Part shown: positions 33,841-45,697 of the stretch, in pieces | Layout of the letters: every line of letters starts with the position of its first letter | How positions within the stretch are numbered: the stretch's first letter is position 1 | Origin: Neurospora tetrasperma FGSC 2508 | Taxonomy: Eukaryota; Ascomycota; Sordariomycetes; Sordariales; Sordariaceae | Assembly (NCBI RefSeq): GCF_000213175.1 | Contig: NW_009799103.1 | Coordinates: 1,816,885-1,880,884, forward strand | Reading direction: 5' to 3' | DNA length: 64,000 nucleotides | Notes under the pieces: model-generated | Database searches by the model: none | What the model was told of the DNA's origin: nothing | Seen by the model: the letters and a program-made list of their open reading frames with translations, nothing else | Made by a program: the position numbers and the translations under genes

Positions 33841-35133
33841 ATGTACGACGAGAAGCCCCAGGTTGACAACATCTCTGCGGAGCAGGCCCACGCCCAGGCC
33901 CAAGCTCAGCTCCAGGCTCAGGCCCAGGCCGCTGTCGCTGCCGCCCACCAAGAGGCCATGCTCAATGGCTGGCACAACCCAATGGCTCGCATCCACACCG
34001 GAACTGAGCCCAGGTTGCCTGCCTTCGGTGGTGAATTCCAACCCGGTCTCTATCGCCCAGTCAAGGAACGCAAGTTCGCCAACCCAGCGCCCTTGGGTCT
34101 CTGCGCTTTCGCCCTCACTACCTTCATCCTCTCCTGCGTCAACCTCAAGGCTCGTAACCTGACCGTCCCCAACGTTGTCGTTGGCTCTGCTCTCGCTTAT
34201 GGTGGTCTTATTCAGCTTCTTGCCGGCATGTGGTAAGTACAATCACTGGATTCATGCCACCCTCTCCTCACGCATCATGTCTAACACGTGCCTCCAGGGA
34301 AATGGCTGTTGGCAACACTTTCGGTGCTACTGCTCTCTCTTCTTACGGTGGCTTTTGGATCTCCTATGCCATTCTTCTCACCCCGGCCTGGAACATCCTT
34401 GGCGCCGACGGTCCCTATGCTACCCCAGAAGCCAAGGCGATTGATCCCGAGATGGCCGCGTCTGCTGTCGGCGTCTTCCTTACCGGCTGGTTTATCTTCA
34501 CCACCATCCTTCTTCTATGCACCTTGCGCTCCACCATCATGTTCTTTATGCTTTTCTTCACTCTGGATATTGCCTTCCTCATGCTGGCCTGCGGCGAGTA
34601 CGCCAACGACAACGGAAACGCCCTTGCCGCCGGGAGGCTCACCAAGGCTGGCGGTGTCTTCGGTATGCTTGCCGCCTTCTTCGCTTGGTACAACGCGTTT
34701 GCTGGTATTGCGGACAGCAGGTTAGTACCCCGACAATGATTTCTCTTTTTTTTTCTTTTCTTTTTTTTTGTCCTCTTGATTTCTTTTTCTTTCAGTCACA
34801 TATCTACCTCCCCTTCCGACAAGGATAAATGAAAGAAAGAAAAGTACAGTGTCATTATGCTGGCCTTGGCATTGGGTGTTCCCCGAAACCATGCCATGAC
34901 ACTACTGGTTCCTTTCGGGGTTCCTCGTTTCAAGCTCATCTGCCAAGCACGCGTCATTGCTATCATCCTTGACCCAATTGCAGAGCCTCATATAACTTCA
35001 AATGATCATTCGCTGACGGTTCTTTTTCTCTTACAGCAACTCCTTCTTCCTCCTCCCTGTCTTCCACTTCCCCTGGTCTGAGAAGGGCCGTGAGTCCAGG
35101 ATGGCTGCCAAGTCTGACCGTGACCAGGCGTAA
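33841..35133 (+). CDS. Gpr1/Fun34/YaaH family acetate/ammonium-type membrane transporter (Ady2-like)
   Basis: This is a six-helix plasma-membrane protein of the acetate uptake family (yeast Ady2/Ato, Aspergillus AcpA). Exons are 33841-34232, 34298-34720 and 35037-35133, giving 303 residues. The N-terminal cytoplasmic tail has a Gln/Ala repeat (residues about 15-36). The family signature NPAPLGL is at 81-87 and opens the first helix. Further hydrophobic segments run to SFFLLPVFHFPWS near the C-terminus. The second intron is unusually long for this window (316 nt). The preceding upstream frame has no ATG, so 33841 is the start. The gene stands between two gene-poor intervals; long promoters are common for carbon-source-regulated transporters, which is an inference. 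Substrate could be acetate, ammonium or both. Confidence 0.92.
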
Positions 35134-35544
35134 GTCGGCCCAGGCCGTTCTTTCCCTGATATGTTTTACGTTATGAATTTTGTTTAAGCGGGTCGCAATG
35201 GGTATTTGTTACTTGGTGAGCGAGGTACCGTCCACGACTTTGGATATCCACAGAGGTTTGGGTCATGTGCATCTTATGTTCATGTTTTCTTTTTATTTAA
35301 TGATACCGGATCAAGGGTTGGATCCACGACGATACCAAATGTTTACACACATCATTAATATCACACATTCTTTCCATGTATGGAGTCCCAAGCATGTCTT
35401 CCCTCGCTAACGTAGCGACTGGGTGCAAATAATGTCGGACTCTGTGTGTCAGTCACTGACCCAGCAAAGCTAACCATATGTATCACTTCAATATTCACTC
35501 TTGGTTCCTCCACCCCGTCCTCATCGCCCCCCACCCAATTTATT

Positions 35545-35578
35545 GTGGTGGTGGTGGTGGTGGTGGTGGTGGTGGTGG
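35545..35578. repeat. (GTG)n microsatellite
   Basis: About eleven GTG units lie in non-coding DNA about 0.4 kb after the acetate transporter gene. Confidence 0.85.
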
Positions 35579-38500
35579 CTACCCCAGAATTCTGCCATCA
35601 AGCGATATGCAGTGAAATCATGGCTGACGTTTTCAGATGACGTCCCTCCCCTGCCATTTTGCCTCTGACCCCGGTTACTGAATGGCTTTCCAGCGCTTTG
35701 CTTGAACCCAAAGCTTACTCCACCTTGTCTCGGCTCTTTCTTTCCTGAAAGGGGCAATGCTACGCTTTTCTTTTTTGGTTGAATTTGCCTTGGTTCTGGG
35801 CCTCCAAAGAGCCATCCCCACCGTCCTCCACAAGGTCATCCACTCCAAGATCTACCATTATGGAGTCGCTTACTGGGATGACGAATCTCATGAAATCGAG
35901 GTTGCAGAATGGTGATTGGTTCAGGTGGGTGAGAAAGAGGAGAACATGCAGCCAGAGACGAAAGAAATAGACTTTGGCGCGGGTACCAACGGTTTTGTCG
36001 CATTGCAGGCAGGCACTTGCTGATTTTTCCCTTGGTTCTTTTCAGGTTACTTCTTGCCGAAATCGCAACCCCCGACCCTCCGTCATCCTGTCCGACCGGC
36101 CATTGAGCGCTTGTCAAACATGTCCCCGTGGGCCAAGGGCGGTCCCCGTCCGCTTCACTTCCGAGTTCGGCTCCGTCCCTGTCGGCATCCCCGCTGTCAT
36201 CTCCCCGACCCCCGACCCCCGTCCCCCGTCGCAAGCTTCCCGGCGCAAAGGTTAAGCTTGTTTTCCGAGATCAAGATGGCCCTCATGTAATCAAACCATA
36301 TCCCCGGCCATCGTGTTACGTACGTGGTGGGAACTCGGCCCGGAGATAATTTGTTGCACCGGTTGCGCACGTGTGGTTGGGGAAATTGGGACCCCCAAGC
36401 GGCGGCGGCGGCAGAACTTTCCAGATGCTGTTGATGTTCGTGTCGACACCAACACCAATATGTCCTCGACATCTACACTAAAGTCAATGCGGCACGTTTG
36501 TAGCCGGTTATGTACTCCCTCCTCAAAGGACCATTGCCCGGGCTCCCGGCATCAGCACCGACAACAGCAATTGTCAATCCATCCAAAGGTTCAATCGCAA
36601 CCCGTCTGGCGGGCCCTCCCTCCCTTTTGTTTGGCGCTCAGCAATGTCGGGCAACGGAGGTTCTGTGGCCCGTCTTGTCCTCTAATATCCACAACCTACA
36701 TCGGGGTCATCCATATCTTGCATATGCTGCAAACTCAACGCCACGCGCCTCCTTTTTCGACTTGGTCCATACAGAATTGAGGATGTCGACAAGTGGACCC
36801 TCAATAACTGCCGGCTCTTGGGACACCCCCAACTGGAGTTGGTGCAGGGAGTTTGCTGCCCGCACTTGTGGGGTCACCTTTCTTTTTTTTCTCTTTACCT
36901 TGTCTACCTTGATGGACACGGGAGTGGGAATCGGCGGAATTGCCAAGGACTGGCGACGGAGGTGGAGATGGGGGTGGGGATGGGGATTACAAACGAATGA
37001 AGGACGGACGGGGATGATGGTGGTTGTGAGCCAGCAGATGCAAGTAATTCTCGGCCAATCTCGACAAAGCTCGACAATCTGCGAAATCTGGATGTGTGTT
37101 ATAGGCTCTTCTGGCCGGCCGGTAGCTGGGTGGGAAAGTGGAAGTCGGCAAGGTCATCTGGGGAAATTGGAACACAGTTTCAGATTTTCCAAGGGGATGG
37201 ACCCGTTCGTTGCCATTGAAGATCCTCTTTTCCCCTCCTGGAACATAGGCTCGCTCGCTAGCGGTTTTTGGGTCCAATTTACTTTGATGTTAATGGCATG
37301 TTATCGAGTCTCAATGTGGATGTTTTCTTTTGGGTACGTGGGTGGGCATGGGAGGCGAAACTCTGAAAGTGCGGTTTGTCAGAGAGACCAAGTGGTTGTG
37401 ATACTAGTGTAAAAAGAATTAAGGGGGAAGAACACGGTATCTGCTCTGCAGAAACTCTATCCTGGTTTTCCCGTTGATTAATAGCCAAGTGAATAAAAAA
37501 TGCAGTCATTTCAGAGGCACGACATTGTCTCATATATTCCCAGACGTCACGCGACACCACCCCACATAGGTGGTCAAAACTTAATAACGACACTTGACTT
37601 TTTGCGCTCCAAGCTCACGAGGAAGTTCACGGGGGACCGAATAAAAGATCACACTAGGTGAATGATAGCAAGAAACTCTCGATAAATTACCCTTTCCTTG
37701 CATTATTATTCCGTCCAATCGTCCGAATGGGGCGTTGGTCACAATGAATCAGGTAAACCTTCTGTGTCATGATGAAAATCTCACACATCCATTGCGCCCA
37801 AGCCCTAAAACCAGAACACTATACGTGGCCGTTTATTGATTCCAGCCCTACTCCCTTGCCTTGTGGCGCGTTGAGGTTCTTCGCCGGCTGCCAGGCCGGT
37901 CCAGACTCTGGGGCAGCATAATGCCAAGAGTTATACCAAATCACCGACATGGTATGCGAGCAAAAGACCTCAGGTTTGCAACTGCCGTTGCCCCTCTGAT
38001 GGAGGACATTGTACCTCGATTCCCCTGATTCACTTGATGGCTGGCGACACTACACTACACTGGGGGAATGCTTGTTGCCAAGGAGTTCTTGGGTCATTCA
38101 TGGTCGGATGAGACAAATTGACTGACCGACCGTCCTGTTTAATCGTGCGCTATAGTGTACAATCAATGAGAGTTGTGTTAATGAGGAGTGAGAAATAGGT
38201 AGGTAGTGCTCAGTTCTCTCACGGAGTGTGAAATCCAAGTGTGATACTCGTGATGACGTAAAATCATCAACAACGTTTTGCTTACAAGACGGTGACGAAG
38301 GTGGTCCCGAGAAAACAAACGTGGAAGCTTAAATCTCCCTTGAGCCTCCCTTTGAACCGGGGAAGTGGAAATCTCACACGTGGATTTCGGTTCCACTGGA
38401 CAGCAATGCAACCTTTGCAAAAAGAAAAGAATTAAAAAAAAGAAAAGAATCAGGAAAATGAAAATCCAAGAGTGATGATCTCGCATATCCAACCGACCCT

Positions 38501-38993
38501 GTTGGAGCCGATCAGCCAGCCAACTTACCAACGAACCGGGGAAATTTCAAGATCAGATCGATCAGCACTGCATCACTTTTGGTTTCTCTGGTAATTCAAA
38601 TGTAACTGTGCAGCTGACCATCACCCTTTAGTGTACATATCCCACCTAGTCCATCTTGATCCCAAGCACTGTCTATCATCTCATCCGTTCCCCCGGGTTG
38701 GGGAAAAGCCAAGAAGATGGAGTGTTGCAGTAACCCCGCGTTTTCTGTTCTCATTTTGTGATGATCGATGGAGAGAGTTCTCCACGAATGGTTTCCGCTG
38801 CAGCGCTGCGTTGTTGCTGTATAGCCTGTGTTGATCATTTAATGCCATGTTCGGGCGAGGTTTTCCCGCCCCTCCCGGGAGTTTCGTGACGAATCAGGAA
38901 GGCCATCAAAGCAGTCAAAGAGCAGCATCGGAGACCGCTCCGTCATTGCAGTTCTTGGTGTATGGGGTAACGGGGTGGTTGGGCTTCCGGACC

Positions 38994-39018
38994 GGAGGAG
39001 GAGGAGGAGGAGGAGGAG
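38994..39018. repeat. (AGG)n microsatellite
   Basis: This is a run of AGG/GGA triplets in non-coding DNA. Confidence 0.8.
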
Positions 39019-40273
39019 GGAAAACGGGGACGGGATACACGTGCTGTCCGGCCAGGTCCACATTAGCGGCTCGGCGGCTGATACGAGGATGTTGGCGGCA
39101 CCAAGGAGAGAAGAGAAGAGCTGTCCAGTGTTGTCGTTGTTTTTAGTCAACAGCTGGAAATAAGAGCATTACGGAGCAGAGCACATGGAAGGTGATCAAA
39201 CAGTGAGTGGGTTTGTCATGCAAGGTGGACCCAGCCAAGCCAAACGTCACTGGATCTGATACTGAGGACATGCAATTATCGCTGCACACTATAGTAGTCT
39301 ATCATTCCGTTGTAGTTTTAGTGTAGAGGTAGCCCCAGTAGATGCATGCCAAGACTGTGAGCCAAAAAGGCAGATATCTGGGCGAGCCAGGTGATGACAA
39401 GACAGACACTGCACATGTAGTGTACTAGTAGGTAACCATTCGTCAGTGGTAAAGCTAAGGTAAGCAACCAAAAAGTCCTTTCCCTCCCCATACTTTGCCG
39501 ATTCCACCTGCTGACAATTCAACCTCCGCATTTTCATCTTTACTTTCTCAGTGGAGCTCTTTCCATTCTCCAGACCGTCGGGGACATGGTTTCGAGCTGT
39601 AAAAGAGACAAAAGAAGATTGCAAAGGGGACAAAATCCATGCTTGCACTCGGTAACTTGTGTGCCTTCAAGTCACCAACTTGTTTTAGTCAGCTGGTGGC
39701 CCGCCCGGCAACGGTTCTCGGCTCTGTCTTAGCGAGGGGCGCACGGCACTACACTACAGTACCTCTACACCTACCTAACTTTTAACACCTTCTTCCATGT
39801 TATGTACCACTCATGATGCCTCTGAGCCTTTGCAAGTCTGGCTGAAGTGAAGATAATAGAACCCTTGCAACGGCGATGCCATTTACGTCTCCTCTTTCCC
39901 CGGCTGTACGTTGGTTGCACTCTAATTGATTGAACGGGCAGGCACCAGTGACGACGGTTCGGCCTCGACCATCCGACGTCGACGCAGACATCGGATGATG
40001 GATGGGCTCTACCGCCTTCGAGATCACACCTGCGAACACCAAGCCGGTGGCATGCCAACACCTTCGTCCCAAGGAGGTGGTTCGGTTCTCATCTGATTGC
40101 TTCCCCTTCAGCTTCCATCCCGTTGCTTGACATCTGATGATATCTGACCGCAGGGCAACATCGTCCGCCCCCCCTCACCATTCGTTCCATCAATAAAATA
40201 ACATGGCCTTCGTGATTAGTGTCCTCTCGAGCTACAGAGCTGAACTTGTACATCAGTCAACCGTGATACTGCC

Positions 40274-41989
40274 ATGACCAGGCGACAGATTCGCTTGATT
40301 TTCTATCTTGCAGTCCTGAGTCCCATTGCCGCAGTCGTCTATCACCACCTTTTGCCATCAATACCCGACGCGTTTATGACAGACCTCGTCAACAGACTGT
40401 TCCCGTCCGAAACATCCGCCATGACATCACAGGCCTCGCGTCCCTGTGTCATCATAGTCGGCGGCGGCCTTGCCGGGCTTTCTGCCGCTTACTCCGCCCT
40501 GTGCGCCGGCGCCCCTTCAGTTTGCCTGCTGGAACGTGCCTCGAAGCTAGGAGGCAACAGCATCAAGGCCTCCTCGGGCATTAACGGGGCGCCCACCCGC
40601 TTCCAACAGGCTGCCTGGCCTAATCTAGGCCCTGATGAGACCTTCTGGGACGACACCGTCCGCTCTGCCGGCGCTCGTCTCTCCTCGCAAACCACAAGTC
40701 AGCCTGCGGCCAGGGCCCAGCGCGAGTCCCTCATCTCAGTCCTCACCCAGCGATCCGCTGATGCCATCAACTTCCTCGCCGATCTAGGCGTGGATCTCAC
40801 CGTGGTGGCACAGCTCGGAGGCCATAGTCATCCACGAACACATCGTGGCGCTGGCAAGACGCCTCCAGGCGCCGCCATCATCACCACCCTTGTCGCAAAG
40901 TTGAAGGAGGCCGGAGGAGACCGGTTCGAGCTGATGACCGATTGTGAGGTCACCAGGCTGCTCACCGACCCCACCAATGCTGCTGTCTCCAGCAACGGTA
41001 ACGGCGGCTCCTCAGCCGACCACCAATCCGTGACCGTTGTTGGAGTCGAGTACAGATCGACCAAGGACAGCGGCAACGGCGGTAGCGGTCATGACAGTAC
41101 TTCTCTTCACCAACTCACCGGCCCCGTGATCTTCACCACCGGTGGCTTCGGCGGTGACACGCACGGTCTGCTGGCCCGCTACCGCCCAGATCTGGACGGC
41201 ATGCCCTCCACCAACGATCCGCGACCGGGCACCCACCATCTGCTCGCTGCCGTCGGTGCCAAGCTGGTCGATATGGACAGCGTGCAGATTCACCCGACCG
41301 GCTTCGTCGATCCGGCTAATCCGTTGGTGCCCGTCAAATTCCTCGCCGCCGAGTTGCTGAGAGGTGAAGGTGGCATACTGCTGCACAACGGTAAGAGGTT
41401 CGTCAACGAGCTGGAAACAAGGGAGCATGTGAGCAACACCATTATGGCTCTGCCGGGCGACGGAGTCGAAGGCGCCTCTTTACGCCAATGGGACATTCAA
41501 CTCCTGCTCGACCCAGGCGCGGCCGAGGCTGCTGCGGGCCACATGGGGTTCTATCTGTGGAAGGGCCTGATGAAGAAACAAAAGGTTTCCGAACTGGATG
41601 CAACCACAAAGGAGGCGCTGGAGGAGTATGCAAGCATTGTGAGGAGAGAGAAGGAAGATCCGTTCCGTCGCAAGGCATTCGGGCACTGGAAACTTGGTGT
41701 AAACAGTGACGGCATTGTCGATGAAAACGCAGAGGTGTGCGTGGGCCGCGTCACGCCCATTGTGCATTTCACCATGGGTGGTGCCGTGTTCAATGAGCAT
41801 GCTCAGGTGCTTTCGTCCGAGCTTGGGGAGGAGCAGAAGCCAATCCAGGGACTATGGGCCGCTGGCGAGATTACTGGCGGCATTCATGGTGATAATCGCC
41901 TTGGCGGTTCGTCGTTGTTGGAGTGTGTGGTCTATGGAAGAATCGCGGGGGCCGAGGCTGCTGACGTTGCGAAGAGGGCTTACGTCTAA
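40274..41989 (+). CDS. soluble FAD-dependent fumarate reductase (Osm1/Frd1-like)
   Basis: This enzyme reduces fumarate to succinate with reduced flavin, reoxidising FADH2 from oxidative folding or NADH. It is a single exon of 571 residues. A hydrophobic N-terminal segment (about 7-24) looks like a signal or anchor. The FAD Rossmann motif GGGLAGLS starts at about residue 63. Active-site features of the family are visible: the HPTGF segment, the ELLRGEGGILLHNGKRFVNE stretch, the HFTMGGAVF motif, and the C-terminal GDNRLGGSSLLECVVYGR flavin-binding arginine motif. There is no cytochrome b5 domain, unlike some fungal fumarate reductases. In-frame methionines at 35 and 50 could give a form without the hydrophobic leader, as alternative starts do for yeast Osm1. 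Confidence 0.93.
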   Translation: MTRRQIRLIFYLAVLSPIAAVVYHHLLPSIPDAFMTDLVNRLFPSETSAMTSQASRPCVIIVGGGLAGLSAAYSALCAGAPSVCLLERASKLGGNSIKASSGINGAPTRFQQAAWPNLGPDETFWDDTVRSAGARLSSQTTSQPAARAQRESLISVLTQRSADAINFLADLGVDLTVVAQLGGHSHPRTHRGAGKTPPGAAIITTLVAKLKEAGGDRFELMTDCEVTRLLTDPTNAAVSSNGNGGSSADHQSVTVVGVEYRSTKDSGNGGSGHDSTSLHQLTGPVIFTTGGFGGDTHGLLARYRPDLDGMPSTNDPRPGTHHLLAAVGAKLVDMDSVQIHPTGFVDPANPLVPVKFLAAELLRGEGGILLHNGKRFVNELETREHVSNTIMALPGDGVEGASLRQWDIQLLLDPGAAEAAAGHMGFYLWKGLMKKQKVSELDATTKEALEEYASIVRREKEDPFRRKAFGHWKLGVNSDGIVDENAEVCVGRVTPIVHFTMGGAVFNEHAQVLSSELGEEQKPIQGLWAAGEITGGIHGDNRLGGSSLLECVVYGRIAGAEAADVAKRAYV

Positions 41990-42421
41990 GGCCTGATGGT
42001 ACTGATGTTTGGAAATGGCCCACGGAGAACGGCCAAACAGACGCTTGGAGGGCGAAGTTAATGCCTTGCAGGATTAGTGTCTCTCTGCTGGGTATATGAT
42101 CACCGTTTACAGGAGGGCTGTAATATGACCTTTCGGGATTGGGCGTTGGCGTTACGGTTACCGGAGTTTGGCGTGGTTTCGGGGTTTTTGGGCTACCAAG
42201 TGTCGTTGCAAGCGACCCTACCCTATAGATTATCCACATGGGCTTTTGACCAAGGTTTGCGCCTCAGTTCAGCATAGGATGTCCACCCCTGGCTCGATGA
42301 ATATCGAGGCCGGGAGCAGTTGCGTTGAAGAATTGAACAGCAGGGAGCAATCGCAACGACGTGTGGTTGTGTATAATCATTCCTTGGTTTCGAACTACTT
42401 TTCAACGACTCGAATTGCTCA

Positions 42422-42483
42422 GCCTACATGACTCGGTGGTAGAGCACACCTCTAGTAAAGATGGTTTGATTTCGCCTGTGGGC
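42422..42483 (+). pseudogene. shortened tRNA-Thr(AGT)-like gene (tRNA relic)
   Basis: This is 62 nt instead of about 72. The acceptor halves GCCTACA and TGTGGGC pair over all seven positions (one T-G wobble). The D arm reads ACTC-GGTGGTA-GAGC, with one mismatch, and matches the A-box pattern GGTGGTAGAGC. The anticodon arm CACCT-CTAGTAA-AGATG has one C-A mismatch and presents AGT, for Thr. Only 13 nt lie between the anticodon stem and acceptor stem, where about 22 are normal, so the variable loop and the 5' half of the T stem are missing. GTTTGATTTC resembles a B box. A long T tract 12 bases downstream could serve as a Pol III terminator. Non-functionality is inferred from the missing arm. Confidence 0.7.
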
Positions 42484-42493
42484 AAGTCAAGCG

Positions 42494-42495
<2 letters not shown>

Positions 42496-42527
<32 letters not shown>
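42496..42527 (+). terminator. T tract, possible Pol III terminator of the tRNA relic
   Basis: This is a run of 32 T residues, 12 bases after the tRNA-like acceptor stem. Pol III stops at T4 or longer, so the tract would act as a terminator if the relic is transcribed. It may simply be an expanded homopolymer. Confidence 0.4.
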
Positions 42528-42528
<1 letters not shown>

Positions 42529-42822
42529 GGTTTCCCTTTCGGTTTCCTCCTTTTCACCTCTTTCTGGTTTCTTCCATCTCATGTCTTGCTTCCTTTTTTA
42601 CATCATATCATGCCTATGGTTTCAAGAAGAAATATAGTTGGATGACAGACAGCTGTTATGGTCGTAGTGTATAACCAACTAGGCACTTTTGCATTTTCCA
42701 ACAATGTTGAACAAACTCTGTTGAAGCATTGGTGCTGATAACCACTACACTATACCAGCAAGGAAAGCCATACATACTGGGAAGTAAATATAGTTTCCCT
42801 ACCCAGGAAAACTCGCCGGTTC

Positions 42823-44881
42823 TCAAACCCACTGATCCCATCGATGTCCATCCCGGTATACTAAGCCGTCCGTTTCAAATTGCGGACCTTCGGCCTCAAC
42901 AATGTATCCCCTCTCGCACCGGTCAAACTCTACCCTTCTCTGCTCTTTTTCGTAAAAGGAATCGAACCTACTCGAAAGAGCATCATGTAAGTTCTGCACA
43001 TTCCCAGCCGGGTGTAGAGCCTCCCATGGTCGGATACACGTCTTTCCTTTACACGACTTGAGGACAAAGAGGAGCGAATCAAGTCGGGCAACGACTTTCT
43101 GGACTGGTACCCCAAGAAGAGTCGCCGGCGTTTTCCCAGTGGCAAACGACGAAGGGTCAAGAAGATTGTTGAGCTGGTAACGATCGGTCTGTTACATTTC
43201 ATGTGTCTGTCAGCATCGTGAATACGAGGTGTTTGATGTCAGAACGGGCCAGAAGAAGGCCCAGAACAAAAGAAACTCACCTGAAGATCGTACAGCTCAT
43301 GTTCACCACTACACCAGACAGAGTAGTACATATTATACCTTTCGCCCAAGATCCTCACGGCCTTGTACGTATTGTTCGTCCAGAACCTCGTCGCGTCTTT
43401 TTCAAACACTCGGCCCTCCGAGACCGCAAACCCCCAGTACTCAACCGTGACATGCTCATGTCTCTTTCCCTTCGCCTTCGCTTGGGCCAGGTCCTCGGCG
43501 GTAAGCGGGATCGCCTCCCCATCCAGCCCATATTCTTCTTCTTCTTCTGTTCTTTCCTTGTCACCCAAAGCCCCAGCCAACTTCAGAACCGTAGGCGCCA
43601 GATCCACATGACTCGTCACCACCTCCGCTACCTCACCCCTCTTCACGCCCGGTCCCCTCACAATCAACGGGACATTAATGTCCTCTTCGAACCCGCACTC
43701 CTTCCCCGGCTGGAGCCGGTGCTGACCAATATGGTATCCGTTATCAGCCGTGTAAAAGACGTACGTGTTCTCCAACAACCCATGGCGCTCCAGCCGCGCC
43801 ACGACGCCTGCGACCAGCTCGTCGACCGATTGCAGCGTGCGCAGCCGCTGTCGGTAAAAGTGATCATTGCAGGCTACGTTCTCGGCGCTCTGGTGCGGCA
43901 AGCGAGCAATCCAGGACACGCCCGAGGCGCGCGAAGAGGGGTTGAAGTGGGGGGTGCGCGGGACGATGACATCTGGGAAAAGGTGGGCGTGTCGGGCGGC
44001 GGGAATGGGAGGGGTGAAGGAGACGGATTTTTCAATGTCGTCGTGTTCCTTGGTTGGACGGCGTTGGAGGGTAGCTGGGTCTGAGGAGGAGGAAGAAGAG
44101 GAAGAAAAGCGCGGCTCGACGTTGCTGTGAGGGGCGATGGGAGCAATGCCGAGGAAGAAGGGCCGGTTGTGGACGTTTTTGGCGGCTTTGTCGAGGAATC
44201 CATAGGCCTTTTTGGCGAGGACGTCGACTGAGTATTGGCCTTCGTAGCTAGCCGGGGGATCACGGTTACGTTGGAAGGTGGCGTTGAGGTACGAGTAAGT
44301 GTAAGGGTCCAAAAGAAAGTCGGAGCCGTTCCAACCGGCTACGTAAGGGGAGTAGTAGTTATCAACGGTGTGGGCGTTGAAAAGCTTGCCGGTGTAGTAG
44401 GTATCGTAGCCAGCTTTTTGGAGCCAGACTGGCAGATAGGCTTCGTTGAAGCCTTGACTGATGAACTTGGGGTATCCACCTAGTTTCGCGTGTTAGCTAC
44501 GCCTGAAAGTGACTGCAGAAACTCAAGAAGCACCTTACCATATGGCGGTGATACGTCCGTGACGTTGGTGTTGTGAGCTTGTTTCCCGGTCCACAGAGAA
44601 ACTCGGGCAGGGCAGCAGATGGCCGTTGTACAGTGGTGACGTTTGTAGGTAGTACCTTCATCGGCCAGGTGTTTTTTGAGCAGGGGAAGATAGTCGAGCG
44701 ACTGTAAATGCAAGTCTTGGTCGTCGGTAAGAATGAAGACGATATTTGGGCTGTTCTTTTCCCCTTTCGTTGTCGTCCCCTTTGGTTTATGGTTGAAGCC
44801 TAGAGATTTTTGTCCGCCGTCTACGGCAAAAGCGGCTGATAGTGGTACGCCTGCTGCGAGAGTTGCCACCGAAAAGCGCAT
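42823..44881 (-). CDS. secreted arylsulfatase
   Basis: This hydrolyses sulfate esters, probably extracellularly for sulfur scavenging. Exons on the minus strand are 44881-44539, 44479-43281 and 43188-42823, giving 635 residues. The start at 44881 gives a signal peptide (RFSVATLAAGVPLSAAFA). SPNIVFILTDDQD at about 44-56 supplies the metal-binding Asp pair. The sulfatase signature CCPAR starts at Cys89, which would be converted to formylglycine; C-x-P-x-R is met by C89, P91 and R93. A second metal site lies in YTADNGYHIGQHRL. The last exon carries the Cys-rich tail characteristic of fungal arylsulfatases (KSCKGKTCIRPW and CERGYIVEAEG). A Ser homopolymer sits in the middle. An eightfold Ser run and acidic Glu run are benign low complexity. 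The gene is divergent from the MFS transporter gene. Confidence 0.94.
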
Positions 44882-45697
44882 CTTGAATGATTTTTGTGAC
44901 AAAGTGCTCTGATGTTGAAAAATAATAAGACTGTAGGGATTCCCAGGGGTAGTAAACAATGATCATCAGGTTCCAAATAAATAGGCCCTGGGCACTGAAA
45001 AAGGTCGGGATCCCAGCAACCATCTATGACCCTTATCATTGTTGGGATAACTCCCGCAAATTATGTCTCATCGTCATATAATCGAGCCAGTGTGGCTTCG
45101 GATTGGGGCTGTGATTGCTAAGCGTTGCTCCTTTGCATCGCGATGTTTCCGCGTTGGTGGGCTTGGAGGTTGGCGTGAAGTCATCGATGGCGTGCTAGTT
45201 TGGCGCAGTTGCACCATGCGGGCGCTGCTATAAGAGATTCCATGACAACTCTGTCCCGCAGCCTAACTCAAACTACGAGATGGTGTAATTTATCTCTATT
45301 CTCATTTGCTCATATTTGTCGTTTCTGCAACCAATTTGGTGGGAAGGTAGTATCTTGTTCGCGATCCAAGGGCCCGTCTAACGAAATCCAGACACTTATG
45401 TCGTGATTGTCTCGGCCTTTCATGTACCGCAAGGTATCTCGGGGATAAGCTGATTCTGGAGTTGTCAGCCTCCGTGTTCGGAATGAATCTCAAGAGGTGG
45501 GGATGACACTCAGGTAGCTCCCAGAAAAGGGAGTATTTCCTTGAACGCGTTTCCGAGTTCGAGTTTAGATTTTGGTGATCTTGCGCTTTCCAAGATCTCA
45601 AGGTACGTTCCATAATGATATCTCAAGAGGACAAGTATTTATATTGGCCCAGGATTCCCATCGGGCCTGAAAAGCTCTTGCTTAAGAACTGGCAAAG
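44882..45697. promoter_or_regulatory. divergent promoter sulfatase / MFS
   Basis: About 0.8 kb are shared by two divergently transcribed genes. I see no further gene and no motif I can name with confidence. Confidence 0.45.

Larger units (their letters stand above)
35134..40273. other. gene-poor 5-kb stretch
   Basis: No recognisable gene is seen. It contains a (GTG)n microsatellite at about 35545-35578 and a 300-codon ORF at 36510-37412 without family features (see findings). An (AGG)n tract lies near 38994-39018, with short TAGTG-type tracts near 38050 and 39750. The final 500 bases are the presumed promoter of the fumarate reductase gene. Confidence 0.45.
41990..42822. other. intergenic with a tRNA relic
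   Basis: This region separates the convergent fumarate reductase and arylsulfatase genes. It contains a shortened tRNA-Thr-like sequence (42422-42483) followed by a 32-base T tract (42496-42527). Nothing else is recognisable. Confidence 0.55.

Noticed and set aside
43203-44084. 293-codon plus-strand ORF
   Set aside because: It lies exactly antisense to sulfatase exons, whose protein is clearly conserved; it is a shadow frame.
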